Shown one piece after another: positions 1 to 7,920 of a DNA stretch of 64,000 bases. The stretch spans positions 6,231 to 70,230 of the forward strand of contig JAEWPB010000065.1 of NCBI GenBank assembly GCA_023399465.1, written 5' to 3'. Source of the DNA: Pseudomonadota bacterium (GTDB lineage: Bacteria > Pseudomonadota > Alphaproteobacteria > Rhizobiales > Rhizobiaceae). The first letter of the stretch is position 1. Every line of letters begins with the position of its first letter. The position numbers were made by a program, and so were the translations under genes. Under the pieces are notes generated by a model. The model had not been told where the DNA came from. It worked only from the letters and a program-made list of their open reading frames with translations, and searched no databases.

Positions 1-80
1 GCAGGAGACTTTCGGGAGTGAATCAGGAGGCGGGGGAGTTGTAGGCTGGGAGGAGGACACAATCATCTACCAGCATTTTT
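1..80 (-). ncRNA. Possible edge fragment of a CCUCC-motif sRNA
   Basis: On the minus strand this stretch reads through CCTCCTCCC once (plus 50-58) and then through further CTCC-rich segments up to the window edge. The same core motif fills the hairpin loops of the sRNA at 49139-49256. Only a weak stem (GTAG/CTAC) surrounds the copy here and no terminator is inside the window, so this may be the 5' part of a related sRNA that continues to the left, or chance. The call rests on motif similarity alone. Confidence 0.22.
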
Positions 81-122
81 TGCACTGCAACAGATGCGTG
101 CAGCAAGCGCGGCCGCAGGCAC

Positions 123-148
123 AAAAAAAGCGGGGTCGAACCCCGCTT
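123..148 (-). terminator. Intrinsic terminator, minus strand
   Basis: A perfect 9-bp stem (AAGCGGGGT at 128-136, ACCCCGCTT at 140-148) with a 3-base loop is followed on the minus strand by a run of U (A at 123-129). It ends a transcript coming from the right, where no protein gene is credible, which supports an RNA gene at 123-300. Confidence 0.8.
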
Positions 149-300
149 CCTGTGCTCCGTGGATAACGATCCGCCGGAGAGGTTCGCTGCCAGTTCATCC
201 GTGGTCAGCGCACCAAACTGTCGAGCGTGGGGCCGCAAACCCCATGGCTCCGATCTCGCGGTGGCCTCGTTCCGGTCCGCTCGATGCGTTGACTGCTTCT
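123..300 (-). ncRNA. Structured RNA candidate (6S-like rod), minus strand
   Basis: The minus strand folds into a long interrupted rod that ends in an intrinsic terminator. Visible pairings in plus coordinates are 283-290 with 165-171 (one bulge), 265-275 with 174-182 (CCGGA and GAGG arms, two-base bulge), and an apical hairpin with GAGC/GCTC and GGGG/CCCC arms near 223-254. An unpaired central region lies between the basal and apical stems. A closing stem, large central bubble and apical stem at about 175 nt is the layout of 6S RNA, the RNA polymerase-binding regulator. I could not find a convincing -35/-10 pair, and no gene in this interval is otherwise supported. It could also be another structured sRNA or a short mRNA. 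It contains the 20-nt motif (188-207) shared with 48918-48937. Confidence 0.42.
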
Positions 301-447
301 CTAACCCGTTTGTGTGACAGCGAAATGACGTGCTATGAATGAAACGTCGGCCTGCCGCGTACCGCGTTTTTTTCTTCCAGCCAAAACAAAAGCTGCTATT
401 ACCCGATACCGGGCATTCAACAGTTACCTACCGGGCTATTTCCTTAC

Positions 448-1440
448 ATGAGCAAATTCGACGTCCTGACCATCGGCAACGCCATCGTGGATATCATCGC
501 GCGCTGCGAGGACCAGTTCCTCATCGACAACGCGATTACCAAGGGGGCGATGAACCTGATCGACGCCGACCGGGCGGAACTTCTCTATTCGCGCATGGGG
601 CCGGCGCTCGAAGCCTCCGGTGGCAGCGCGGGCAATACCGCCTCCGGCATTGCCAATCTCGGCGGCACGGCTGCCTATTTCGGCAAGGTTGCCAAGGATC
701 AGCTCGGCGAGATCTTCAGCCACGACATCCGCGCCCAGGGCGTGCACTTCCAGACCGCGCCGAAGGGTACCTTCCCGCCGACGGCGCGCTCGATGATCTT
801 CGTCACCGAGGACGGAGAGCGTTCGATGAACACCTATCTCGGCGCCTGTGTCGAGCTTGGTCCTGAGGATGTGGAGCCGGAGGTCGTCGCGGGTTCGAAG
901 GTTACCTATTTCGAAGGTTATCTGTGGGATCCGCCGCGCGCCAAGGAAGCGATCCTCGAATGCGCTCGAATTGCCCATGAAAACGGCCGGGAAATGTCGA
1001 TGACCCTGTCGGACAGCTTCTGCGTCGATCGCTATCGCGGCGAGTTTCTCGACCTGATGCGCTCGGGCACCGTCGACATCGTGTTTGCGAACCGCCAGGA
1101 AGTGCTGTCGCTCTACCAGACCGACGACTTCGAGGAGGCGCTTTCCAGAATTGCCGGCGATTGCAAGCTCGCTGCGGTGACGATGAGCGAGGACGGCGCG
1201 ATCCTGCTTCGCGGCGGCGAGCGCATTCACGTTCCGGCGACTGTGATCGAGGAGGTGGTCGACACCACGGGGGCGGGTGACCTGTTTGCTGCCGGCTTCC
1301 TCTATGGCTACACCCAGGGACGCACGCTCGAGGATTGCGGCAGGCTCGGTTGCCTTGCCGCCGGCATCGTGATCGAGCAGATCGGCCCGCGGCCGATGAC
1401 CTCCCTGTCGGAGGCCGCCCGCAAGGCCGGACTTATTTGA
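448..1440 (+). CDS. PfkB-family sugar/adenosine kinase
   Basis: This 330-residue cytosolic kinase of the ribokinase/PfkB superfamily phosphorylates a nucleoside or sugar with ATP; homologous rhizobial genes are usually annotated as adenosine kinase. Near residues 56-68 is the Gly-rich substrate-loop signature (ASGGSAGNTASG), and at about 272-278 is the anion-hole/catalytic signature DTTGAGD, whose last Asp is the general base. Length and domain order are complete. The ATG at 448 has no good Shine-Dalgarno sequence, but the N-terminus (MSKFDVLTIGNAIVD) is typical of the family. Its stop overlaps the convergent SH3 gene by 8 bp. Adenosine as substrate is inferred from family resemblance; other nucleosides or sugars are possible. 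Confidence 0.85.
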   Translation: MSKFDVLTIGNAIVDIIARCEDQFLIDNAITKGAMNLIDADRAELLYSRMGPALEASGGSAGNTASGIANLGGTAAYFGKVAKDQLGEIFSHDIRAQGVHFQTAPKGTFPPTARSMIFVTEDGERSMNTYLGACVELGPEDVEPEVVAGSKVTYFEGYLWDPPRAKEAILECARIAHENGREMSMTLSDSFCVDRYRGEFLDLMRSGTVDIVFANRQEVLSLYQTDDFEEALSRIAGDCKLAAVTMSEDGAILLRGGERIHVPATVIEEVVDTTGAGDLFAAGFLYGYTQGRTLEDCGRLGCLAAGIVIEQIGPRPMTSLSEAARKAGLI

Positions 1441-1981
1441 AGGCTTCGTCCGGGTAGACGCCCCAGATCTCGGCCTGTGCCACCCAACCATCGGTGCCGT
1501 TTGCGTCGGCATGGCACCAGGTGCCGTTGCACTCGCTGATGTTGATGAGGACACCGGGTTCGAGCTTCGCGATCACCGTGGCCGATGGCTGCGGATCGCG
1601 GCGCATGTTGACGTAGACGGCTTCGCCCTTGCCTTTCATCCACGGCGCCGCCAGTGCAGCGCGCTGGCCGGACAGCAGCGACTGGTTCACCCAGCCCTCG
1701 GTGCCGTCGGCATCCCGAATACGGCGCCAGTTGTCATATTCCTGGATGATTTCCACCGGCAGGCCGGATTTGGTATAGAGCCAGGAAACCGCATAGTCGG
1801 TGCTCGGGCCGATGCGCAGGTTGACGCGCTTGGCCTTGAGGGTGACGAAGCGAGGCAAGGGCAGGCCGCTCGGCCCTTTGGCGGATTGTGCGGCGGCATC
1901 CGCGGCAATCACGGCCGGGCCAGTGAGGCCGGTCAGGACAAGGGCGAAAGCGACACAGGCTTTGAGGGCGGCTCCACGCAT
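1433..1981 (-). CDS. Secreted protein with two SH3b-like domains
   Basis: The 182-residue product has an N-terminal signal peptide (about residues 1-27, ending near VIAADA) followed by two bacterial SH3-like units. The first is roughly residues 42-105 (VNLRIGPSTDYAV...EGWVNQSLL) and the second 120-175 (VNMRRDPQPSATV...DGWVAQAEI). SH3b domains of this kind usually bind peptidoglycan peptides or serve as periplasmic scaffolds; no catalytic domain is attached. Two Cys in the second unit (ECNGTWC) could form a disulfide. It is monocistronic and convergent with the upstream kinase, and 196 bp separate it from the divergent dehydrogenase at 2178. Rhizobial homologues are generally annotated only as SH3 domain proteins, so the biological role is open. 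Confidence 0.85.
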   Translation of the reverse strand: MRGAALKACVAFALVLTGLTGPAVIAADAAAQSAKGPSGLPLPRFVTLKAKRVNLRIGPSTDYAVSWLYTKSGLPVEIIQEYDNWRRIRDADGTEGWVNQSLLSGQRAALAAPWMKGKGEAVYVNMRRDPQPSATVIAKLEPGVLINISECNGTWCHADANGTDGWVAQAEIWGVYPDEAFK

Positions 1982-2177
1982 GGCAGTTTCCGTATTCTTC
2001 GGTTTCGAGGGATCTGGACCGCTGACGATCGGGTCCCGTCGGTGGCTTTCACAAATCCGCCTGCGTCGACGCGAGTTTTGTTTGTCTTCGCCCGCGGGTC
2101 TGTTAGAAATTGCCGTGAACAGGCAAATTATTGCCCGTCTTGGTTAAGGACCTCTGAATAAGGCGTCGAAAGTCACG

Positions 2178-3182
2178 ATGACAACGAAGAAAAAACCGAA
2201 GGTCTACATCACCCGGAAGCTGCCGGATGCCGTCGAAACCCGGATGCGGGAACTCTTCGATGCCGAACTGAATATCGACGACACCCCGCGCAGCCAGCCG
2301 GAGCTGGTCGCCGCAGTGAAATCTGCCGACGTGCTGGTGCCGACGGTGACCGACCGCATCGACGCGGCCCTCATCGAACAGGCCGGGCCGCAGCTGAAGC
2401 TGATCGCCAGCTTTTCGAACGGGACCGACCATATCGATATCGACGCCGCCGCCCGCAAGGGCATCACCGTGACCAACACGCCCAACGTTCTGACCGAGGA
2501 TACCGCCGACATGACGATGGCGCTGATCCTCGCGGTGCCGCGCCGGCTTGCCGAAGGTGCGCGGGTGCTGACCGACAAGCCCGGCGAGTGGGCAGGCTGG
2601 TCGCCAACCTGGATGCTCGGCCGGCGCATCTGGGGCAAGCGCATCGGCATCGTCGGCATGGGCCGGATCGGTACGGCGGTTGCCCGCCGCGCCAAGGCCT
2701 TCGGCCTGTCGATCCACTACCACAACCGCAATCGCGTCAATCCGACGACCGAGGACGAGCTTGAGGCGACCTACTGGGACAGCCTCGACCAGATGCTGGC
2801 CCGGGTCGACATCGTTTCCGTCAACTGCCCGTCGACGCCCGCCACCTTCCATCTGCTGTCGGCGCGTCGCCTGGCGCTGATGCAGCCGACGAGCTATATC
2901 GTCAATACCGCGCGCGGCGACGTGATCGATGAGACGGCGCTGGTCAAGTGCCTGCGCGAAGGGCGAATTGCCGGGGCGGGGCTTGACGTCTTCGAAAACG
3001 AGCCGGCGGTGAACCCGAAGCTGGTCAAGCTCGCAAACGAAGGCAAGGTGGTGCTGCTGCCGCATATGAGCTCGGCGACCATCGAGGGCCGCATCGACAT
3101 GGGCGAGAAAGTCATCATCAATATCCGCACCTTCATCGACGGTCACCGGCCGCCGAACCGGGTGCTGCCGAACCGGGCGTGA
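2178..3182 (+). CDS. D-isomer-specific 2-hydroxyacid dehydrogenase (glyoxylate/hydroxypyruvate reductase-like)
   Basis: This 334-residue cytosolic NAD(P)H-dependent oxidoreductase belongs to the D-2-hydroxyacid dehydrogenase family. The Rossmann fingerprint is GMGRIG at about residue 158. The catalytic triad positions are recognisable as Arg in NTARGD, Glu in FENEP and His in LLPHMSSAT. The family reduces glyoxylate, hydroxypyruvate or related 2-ketoacids; rhizobial members are commonly named GyaR or glycerate dehydrogenase. The exact substrate cannot be read from sequence. The gene is monocistronic and its stop is two bases from the convergent GNAT gene. A second, more distant member of the superfamily (GhrA type) lies at 8242-9201. 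Confidence 0.88.
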   Translation: MTTKKKPKVYITRKLPDAVETRMRELFDAELNIDDTPRSQPELVAAVKSADVLVPTVTDRIDAALIEQAGPQLKLIASFSNGTDHIDIDAAARKGITVTNTPNVLTEDTADMTMALILAVPRRLAEGARVLTDKPGEWAGWSPTWMLGRRIWGKRIGIVGMGRIGTAVARRAKAFGLSIHYHNRNRVNPTTEDELEATYWDSLDQMLARVDIVSVNCPSTPATFHLLSARRLALMQPTSYIVNTARGDVIDETALVKCLREGRIAGAGLDVFENEPAVNPKLVKLANEGKVVLLPHMSSATIEGRIDMGEKVIINIRTFIDGHRPPNRVLPNRA

Positions 3183-3183
3183 T

Positions 3184-3663
3184 TCACTCTGCCGGCAATT
3201 GCTTCTGCATTTCGATCGAGGTGACGCGGGTAAAGCCCGGATGGGCTTTCTCACCGGTCCGGGTGAATCCCCACCTCTGGAATGTGGCATGGTTCTCGGT
3301 GAGTTCGATCCGGGTCTCGAGGCGCAGGCGCGGCAGGTCCAGTGTCCGCGCGGTCCGCGTCGCTGCCTTGAGGAGCAGCCCTCCGATCCCCTTTCCCTGT
3401 ACATCGGGGTGCACCGCGAACTTGCCGATATAGAGCGCGTCGGGCGGTTCCGGGCGGCAGAAGACGCAGCCGAGGAGAGCCGTACCGTCACGGACGATGA
3501 AGGCGATTTCCTGCTCCGCTTTTTGCCGCAGCGACCCGGCCGTCAGGGCGAGAGCCGAGGATGGCGGATCGATCCGTCCGTTCATGTAGGCGAAAGCGGA
3601 GAGGATGAGTTCGAGCAGGTCGTCCCATCGGGAAAAGCGCGCCTCGATGCGTTCGATCTGCAT
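3184..3663 (-). CDS. GNAT-family N-acetyltransferase
   Basis: This 159-residue single-domain GNAT fold carries the acetyl-CoA pyrophosphate-binding motif A, VHPDVQGKGIGGLLL (consensus Q/R-x-x-G-x-G/A), at about residues 86-100, with a preceding beta-strand ALYIGKFAV. The family moves acetyl from acetyl-CoA to an amine on a small molecule or protein; the acceptor is unknown. It begins 10 bp downstream of the ThiF/HesA stop and probably forms a two-gene unit with it. The two genes together do not indicate a pathway. Confidence 0.85.
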   Translation of the reverse strand: MQIERIEARFSRWDDLLELILSAFAYMNGRIDPPSSALALTAGSLRQKAEQEIAFIVRDGTALLGCVFCRPEPPDALYIGKFAVHPDVQGKGIGGLLLKAATRTARTLDLPRLRLETRIELTENHATFQRWGFTRTGEKAHPGFTRVTSIEMQKQLPAE

Positions 3664-3673
3664 GCGTCCGCTC

Positions 3674-4441
3674 CTATTTTCGCGTCGGCCGCTTGTATCG
3701 GACGATGTCGAAGCGGGCGGCGAGCGAATCGTAGAGCATCAGCCGACCGACCAGCGGCTCGCCGATGCCGGTAATCAGCTTGACCGCCTCCATCGCCATC
3801 AGGGTGCCGATGACGCCGGTGAGCGCGCCGATGATGCCGGCTTCCGCGCAGGAAGGCACGAGGTCGGCCGGCGGCGGCGCGGGAAAGAGGTCGCGATAGG
3901 CGGGGTAGGGAATGCCGTCCGGACCGAGTTCGTAGGGCTTCAGCACCGTCAATGACCCGTCGAAGCGGCCGACGGCGCCGTGCACCAGCGGGATGCGGGC
4001 GGTCTCTGCGGCATCGGCGGCGACATAGCGGGTGTCGAAATTGTCGGAACCGTCGATCAGCAGGTGGAAGCCCGAAAGCGTCATCGCCGATGTCTGTGGC
4101 GTCAGCCGTTCATCGAAGCGGATCACCCGCACATGCGGGTTGAGGCGGGCCATGGCATCGGCGGCGCTCTGGGTCTTCATTTCGCCGATGGTGCCGGTGT
4201 CGTGAATCACCTGCCGCTGCAGGTTGGACAGCGATACCCGGTCGTCGTCGACGATGCCGATGGTGCCGATGCCGGCGGCCGCCAAGTATTGCAGCACCGG
4301 GGCGCCGAGACCGCCGGCGCCGATGACGAGAACGCGGGCCCGCTTCAATTTCTGCTGTCCGATGCCGCCGACTTCGGGGAGCAGGATATGGCGCTGGTAG
4401 CGCGCGATTTCTTCGGAGTTCAGGGGTTCGCTATCGGTCAT
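3674..4441 (-). CDS. ThiF/MoeB/HesA-family adenylyltransferase
   Basis: This 255-residue E1-like enzyme would adenylate the C-terminal glycine of a ubiquitin-like sulfur carrier such as MoaD or ThiS. It shows the nucleotide-binding loop GAGGLGAPVLQYL (about 43-55), the Arg finger region SLSNLQRQVIH and the Cys-containing loop SCAEAGIIGAL that aligns with the acceptor-cysteine region of MoeB. The two CxxC pairs that bind zinc in classical MoeB/ThiF are missing: the first site reads PAYRDLFP and the C-terminus ends in YKRPTRK. Length otherwise fits MoeB. Its sulfur-carrier partner is not encoded nearby, so a molybdopterin role is inference from the family. Confidence 0.82.
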   Translation of the reverse strand: MTDSEPLNSEEIARYQRHILLPEVGGIGQQKLKRARVLVIGAGGLGAPVLQYLAAAGIGTIGIVDDDRVSLSNLQRQVIHDTGTIGEMKTQSAADAMARLNPHVRVIRFDERLTPQTSAMTLSGFHLLIDGSDNFDTRYVAADAAETARIPLVHGAVGRFDGSLTVLKPYELGPDGIPYPAYRDLFPAPPPADLVPSCAEAGIIGALTGVIGTLMAMEAVKLITGIGEPLVGRLMLYDSLAARFDIVRYKRPTRK

Positions 4442-4477
4442 TGCATATCTTTGCCGGAGTGCATCCGGACACGCAAC

Positions 4478-5605
4478 TCATGTTTCCGCGACCGTCGCCT
4501 CGGCGACCGTGAAGAACTGCGCCCTGTCGCCGAGGGCGCGGAACATCGCCGTATCGGTGCCGGTCATGAAGGCTTGCCCGCCGAGCCGGTCGATGAGATC
4601 GAAAAGCGCGGCGCGGCGTCCCTCGTCGAGATGTGCGGCGATTTCGTCGAGCAGCAGCACGGGCGCATAGCCGGTCATGTTGGCGGTCAGCCGCGCATGC
4701 GCGAGGATCAGGCCGACGAGCAGAGCCTTCTGTTCGCCGGTCGAACAGCGCTCCGCTTCCATGTCCTTCGTCCGGTGCCGGACCAGCAGATCGGCGCGAT
4801 GCGGGCCGTCGAGCGTTCGGCCGGCCGCGGCGTCGCGCTGGCGACCGGCGGCAAGCATGTCGGCGTACTTGTCCTCAAGGTCGACCGCCGGCCCGTGCAA
4901 CTCGCCGTCGAGGAAGCCGGAGAGGGTCATGGTAGCCGAAGGGAAAGGCGTGGAATCGCGCTCGGCGTCGATCAGCGCTGTCAGCAGACCGAGCATTTCC
5001 TGGCGCGCAAGGGCCATTGCAATACCGAGGCTTGCCATCTGGCCTTCGATGCCGGACAACCAGGCCGGATCGAAACGGCCCTCGGACAAAAGACGGTTGC
5101 GGCTGCGCATCGCACGCTCGAAATCGCTGGCGCGCCGGCCGTGTGCCGGATCCAGTGACAGTACCAGCCGGTCGAGGAAGCGGCGACGCTCGGAGGAGCC
5201 GCCGGTAAACAGCCCGTCCATCGCCGGTGTCAGCCATAGAAGCCGCAGGTGATCGGTCAGTTCGTCGGCGGATTTTGCCGGCGTGCCGTTGATCCTGAGC
5301 TTTCGGCTGGCAGTCTCCTCGCTCGCATCGACCCCGGTGCCGATTTCGACCTCGCCCTCCATGCCGTCGACCTCGGCAAAGATCGAGAAGCCGCCGGAAC
5401 CGCCGACGCGTGCCACGTCTCCATAGGGCGCGCGACGCAAGCCGCGGCCGGGCGAGAGAAACGAGATCGCTTCGAGAAGGTTGGTCTTGCCCGAGCCGTT
5501 GTCACCGGCGAACACCACATGCCGTCCGTCGAGCGTCAGCCGCGCCTTCGCATAATTGCGAAAGTCGGTGAGGGTCAGACGGTGGATGGAGGCTTTCTGC
5601 ACCAT
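4478..5605 (-). CDS. recF: DNA replication and repair protein RecF
   Basis: This 375-residue SMC-like ATPase loads RecA at gaps through the RecFOR pathway. Walker A is GDNGSGKTNLL at about residues 34-44, the ABC-type signature region is CSTGEQKALLVGLILA, and Walker B is PVLLLDEIAAHLD. The N-terminal sequence RLTLTDFRNY is diagnostic of RecF. The ATG at 5605 gives the expected N-terminus. It is not beside dnaA/dnaN, as is usual for rhizobia. The downstream gene (ThiF/HesA) starts 36 bp after the stop. Confidence 0.95.
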   Translation of the reverse strand: MVQKASIHRLTLTDFRNYAKARLTLDGRHVVFAGDNGSGKTNLLEAISFLSPGRGLRRAPYGDVARVGGSGGFSIFAEVDGMEGEVEIGTGVDASEETASRKLRINGTPAKSADELTDHLRLLWLTPAMDGLFTGGSSERRRFLDRLVLSLDPAHGRRASDFERAMRSRNRLLSEGRFDPAWLSGIEGQMASLGIAMALARQEMLGLLTALIDAERDSTPFPSATMTLSGFLDGELHGPAVDLEDKYADMLAAGRQRDAAAGRTLDGPHRADLLVRHRTKDMEAERCSTGEQKALLVGLILAHARLTANMTGYAPVLLLDEIAAHLDEGRRAALFDLIDRLGGQAFMTGTDTAMFRALGDRAQFFTVAEATVAET

Positions 5606-5727
5606 GAACGGATCCGGAATCGGCGGGACGGCTGAGAGCTAAGCTCTACCGGCCGTCATGGCAAGGCTGGAAGCCGATTTCGGTGAAACCTGCATGTGCG
5701 GAAGCGATGAACCGTGGGCTGGCCGGC

Positions 5728-6192
5728 TCAGCCGGTGTCGGCATCCTCGCTGATCTTTGCCACCTCGCCCAGCCGGTTGTCGTTGGCGACCAGTTGCGCG
5801 AGCGTCATGTTGTCGAGGATCTCGGAGATCGCGTCGCGCACGTCGCTCATCGAGCGGCGGACGTGACAGCCGACCGGGTCGTCGCAATCGTCGCAGGCCT
5901 CGAAGGCGGTGCGGCTGGCGCAACGGATCGGCGCCAGCGGCCCGTCGAGGGTGCGGATGACGTGGCCGATCTGGATGTCGGACGCCGGGCGCGACAGCGA
6001 ATAGCCGCCGCCCGGCCCCTTTTTCGACCGCAGGATGCCGGCCTTGCGCAATTCCAGCAGGATCGCGTCGAGAAATTTCTTCGGAATGTTGTTACGCGCG
6101 GCGATTTCGTTGATGAACGCAGTTTCGCCGGGATCGAGCCGGGCAAGGTCGACCAGCGCCTTCAGCCCGTATTTTCCCTTTTTTGTCAGCAT
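5728..6192 (-). CDS. Rrf2-family transcriptional regulator (Fe-S type), copy 1
   Basis: This 154-residue winged-helix repressor of the Rrf2 family (relatives IscR, CymR, RirA) starts with MLTKKGKYGLKALVDLA and has a recognition helix region around NIPKKFLDAILLELRKAG (35-52) and the wing SKKGPGGGYSL. Four Cys lie in a short loop at residues 91, 100, 103 and 109, where IscR-like proteins ligate an Fe-S cluster. It is not RirA, whose N-terminus differs clearly. A second gene at 59923-60378 encodes a protein about 85% identical by eye over the first 130 residues with the same four Cys. It lies between recF and pncB with a 243-bp leader region that contains an AT-rich block (6327-6347). The ligand and regulon are not known; sulfur or iron status is a reasonable guess. 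Confidence 0.88.
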   Translation of the reverse strand: MLTKKGKYGLKALVDLARLDPGETAFINEIAARNNIPKKFLDAILLELRKAGILRSKKGPGGGYSLSRPASDIQIGHVIRTLDGPLAPIRCASRTAFEACDDCDDPVGCHVRRSMSDVRDAISEILDNMTLAQLVANDNRLGEVAKISEDADTG

Positions 6193-6326
6193 GGCAGATC
6201 GCTTCTCTGAAAAGAGCAGGTCGTCGCATGGGTGAGCTGTGGGTCGTCTTTCGGACGCAGAGCCTCATGGGACTGGGTCGGAGCATTGCAAAACCAAAGG
6301 TAGATCCTGGCTGTGCCTGAAACAAG

Positions 6327-6347
6327 AATAAAATATATAATTATTAT
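6327..6347. promoter_or_regulatory. AT-rich block upstream of Rrf2 copy 1 (promoter/operator candidate)
   Basis: A 21-bp run of only A and T (it includes ATAAAATATATAA) sits in otherwise GC-rich DNA, 135-155 bp upstream of the Rrf2 start. On the minus strand it offers -10-like hexamers. A similar block (AAAATATATATTGATA) lies at 58159-58187 upstream of the SfnB-like gene near Rrf2 copy 2. A shared Rrf2 site is possible but unproven. Confidence 0.3.
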
Positions 6348-6435
6348 GGAAATTACTTGTGATCGCGTGGAAAATCAGCGGAAAACGGCATTTCCGCCTG
6401 TCCGTCTCAAGAAAATTTAGCCGAGAGTGGTGAAA

Positions 6436-7743
6436 TCAGACCAGAACGGTCTGTTCGACCCTGTCTTCCTGGCCGAAGAACCGGAGGTAGCGTTCCACTT
6501 CCTTCGGATCGCCGGTTGCCTTGCGCGGATTGTCGGAGAGCTTGACCGCCGGCCGGCCATTGGCCTCGCTCACCTTGCACACCAGCGAGATCGGCTTCAG
6601 GCCGTCGATCTCGCGCGGAGCGCAGCCGGCGAAGTCATTGGTGAGATTGGTGCCCCAGCCGAAGCTCATGCGCACGCGCCCCTCGAAATGGCGATAGGTG
6701 TCGATGATCGCATCGACGTCGAGGCCGTCGGAAAAGATCAGGAGCTTCTGGCGCGGGTCGCGGCCCATCTTCTTCCACCAGGCAATGATCTTTTCGCCGC
6801 CTTCGATCGGCGGTGCGCTGTCGGGACGAAAGCCCGTCCAGTCGGCGACCCAGGCCGGCGCATTGCGCAGGAACGCCGCCGTGCCGAATGCATCGGGCAG
6901 CACGATCAGCAGGTTGCCGCCATAGAGCCGGTTCCAGTCGCGCATCACCTTGTAGGGGGCGGCGGCCAGTTCCTCGTCGTTCCTCGCGAGTGCGGCCGCG
7001 ACCATCGGCAGTTCATGGGCGTTGGTGCCGACCGCCTCGAGGTCGGAATCCATGGCCAGCAGCACGTTGCTGGTGCCGGTGAAGGCCGGGCCGATGCCCT
7101 CTTTCAGCGCCTCGACGCACCAGCGCTGCCACAGGAAGCTGTGCCGGCGCCGCGTCCCGAAGTCGGAAATCCGCAATCCGGGAAGCTCGCGCAGCCGCTC
7201 GACCTTTTCCCACATCTTGGCCTTGGCCCGGGCATAGAGGACGTCGAGGGTAAAGAGACCGAGCGATTTCGACACGGCGCGCGAGCGCAGTTCATTGATG
7301 ATCGCCAGGGCCGGGATTTCCCACATGGTGGTTTCCATCCAGCGGCCGTGGAATTGCAGATCGTACTGGCCGTCCTTCGTCTTCGACAGCTCGTATTCCG
7401 GCAACTGGAAATTGGCGAGCCAGGACAGGAACTCCGGCTCGAAGATCTGCGAGCGGCCATAGAAGGTGTTACCGGCAAGCCAGATGGCTTCCTTCTTGGA
7501 AAGACGCAAGGTGCGGGCATGGTCGAGCTGTTCGCGCAACTCGCCCTCGTCGATTTCCTCGGCGAGGCGGACCGAGGTTGCCCGATTGATCAGCGAAAAC
7601 GTGGCCTCGACATCCGGATAGAGCTTCCAGATCATCTGCAACATCAACAGTTTGTAGAAATCGGTGTCGATCAGACTGCGAATGATCGGGTCGAGCTTCC
7701 AGGAGTGGTTGTAGACACGGGTCGCTATATCGGTCTTGGTCAT
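6436..7743 (-). CDS. pncB: Nicotinate phosphoribosyltransferase
   Basis: This 435-residue enzyme of the Preiss-Handler NAD salvage pathway combines nicotinate, PRPP and ATP into nicotinate mononucleotide. The N-terminal signature DPIIRSLIDTDFYKLLMLQ and the internal AINELRSRAVSK, KEGIGPAFTGTSNV and FSDGLDVDAII segments match PncB. I start at the ATG ending at 7743 (MTKTDIATR) rather than an in-frame ATG 11 codons earlier, because MTKTD is the conserved family start. The gene stands alone, 243 bp upstream of the Rrf2 gene on the same strand. Confidence 0.95.
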   Translation of the reverse strand: MTKTDIATRVYNHSWKLDPIIRSLIDTDFYKLLMLQMIWKLYPDVEATFSLINRATSVRLAEEIDEGELREQLDHARTLRLSKKEAIWLAGNTFYGRSQIFEPEFLSWLANFQLPEYELSKTKDGQYDLQFHGRWMETTMWEIPALAIINELRSRAVSKSLGLFTLDVLYARAKAKMWEKVERLRELPGLRISDFGTRRRHSFLWQRWCVEALKEGIGPAFTGTSNVLLAMDSDLEAVGTNAHELPMVAAALARNDEELAAAPYKVMRDWNRLYGGNLLIVLPDAFGTAAFLRNAPAWVADWTGFRPDSAPPIEGGEKIIAWWKKMGRDPRQKLLIFSDGLDVDAIIDTYRHFEGRVRMSFGWGTNLTNDFAGCAPREIDGLKPISLVCKVSEANGRPAVKLSDNPRKATGDPKEVERYLRFFGQEDRVEQTVLV

Positions 7744-7920
7744 GAATGCCTGCCTTTGATGACCCAGTGGCCACAAGGATTCGTCTATAGACGACTGTCA
7801 CCGGAAAGCCGAAGCAATTTCAACCAGAACCTTGCAAAAAAATCGCGCGCGCACTGCCCGTTTTCTTCGAATGGCCACGCAAACGCAGTCGGTTAGCTTC
7901 CGATTGCTTCTGTAGCGCGA

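Noticed and set aside
128..148. T-arm-like GGTCGAACCCC suggesting a tRNA
   Set aside because: No acceptor, D or anticodon stems around it. The palindrome is a terminator with a run of A/T at one end.
23..238. 71-codon minus-strand reading frame at the left end
   Set aside because: It starts with a non-ATG codon and reads straight through the strong terminator at 123-148 and its U-tract. A real gene would end before it; the structured RNA explains the region better.
6427..7896. 489-codon plus-strand frame opposite pncB
   Set aside because: Antisense shadow; pncB is complete and conserved.
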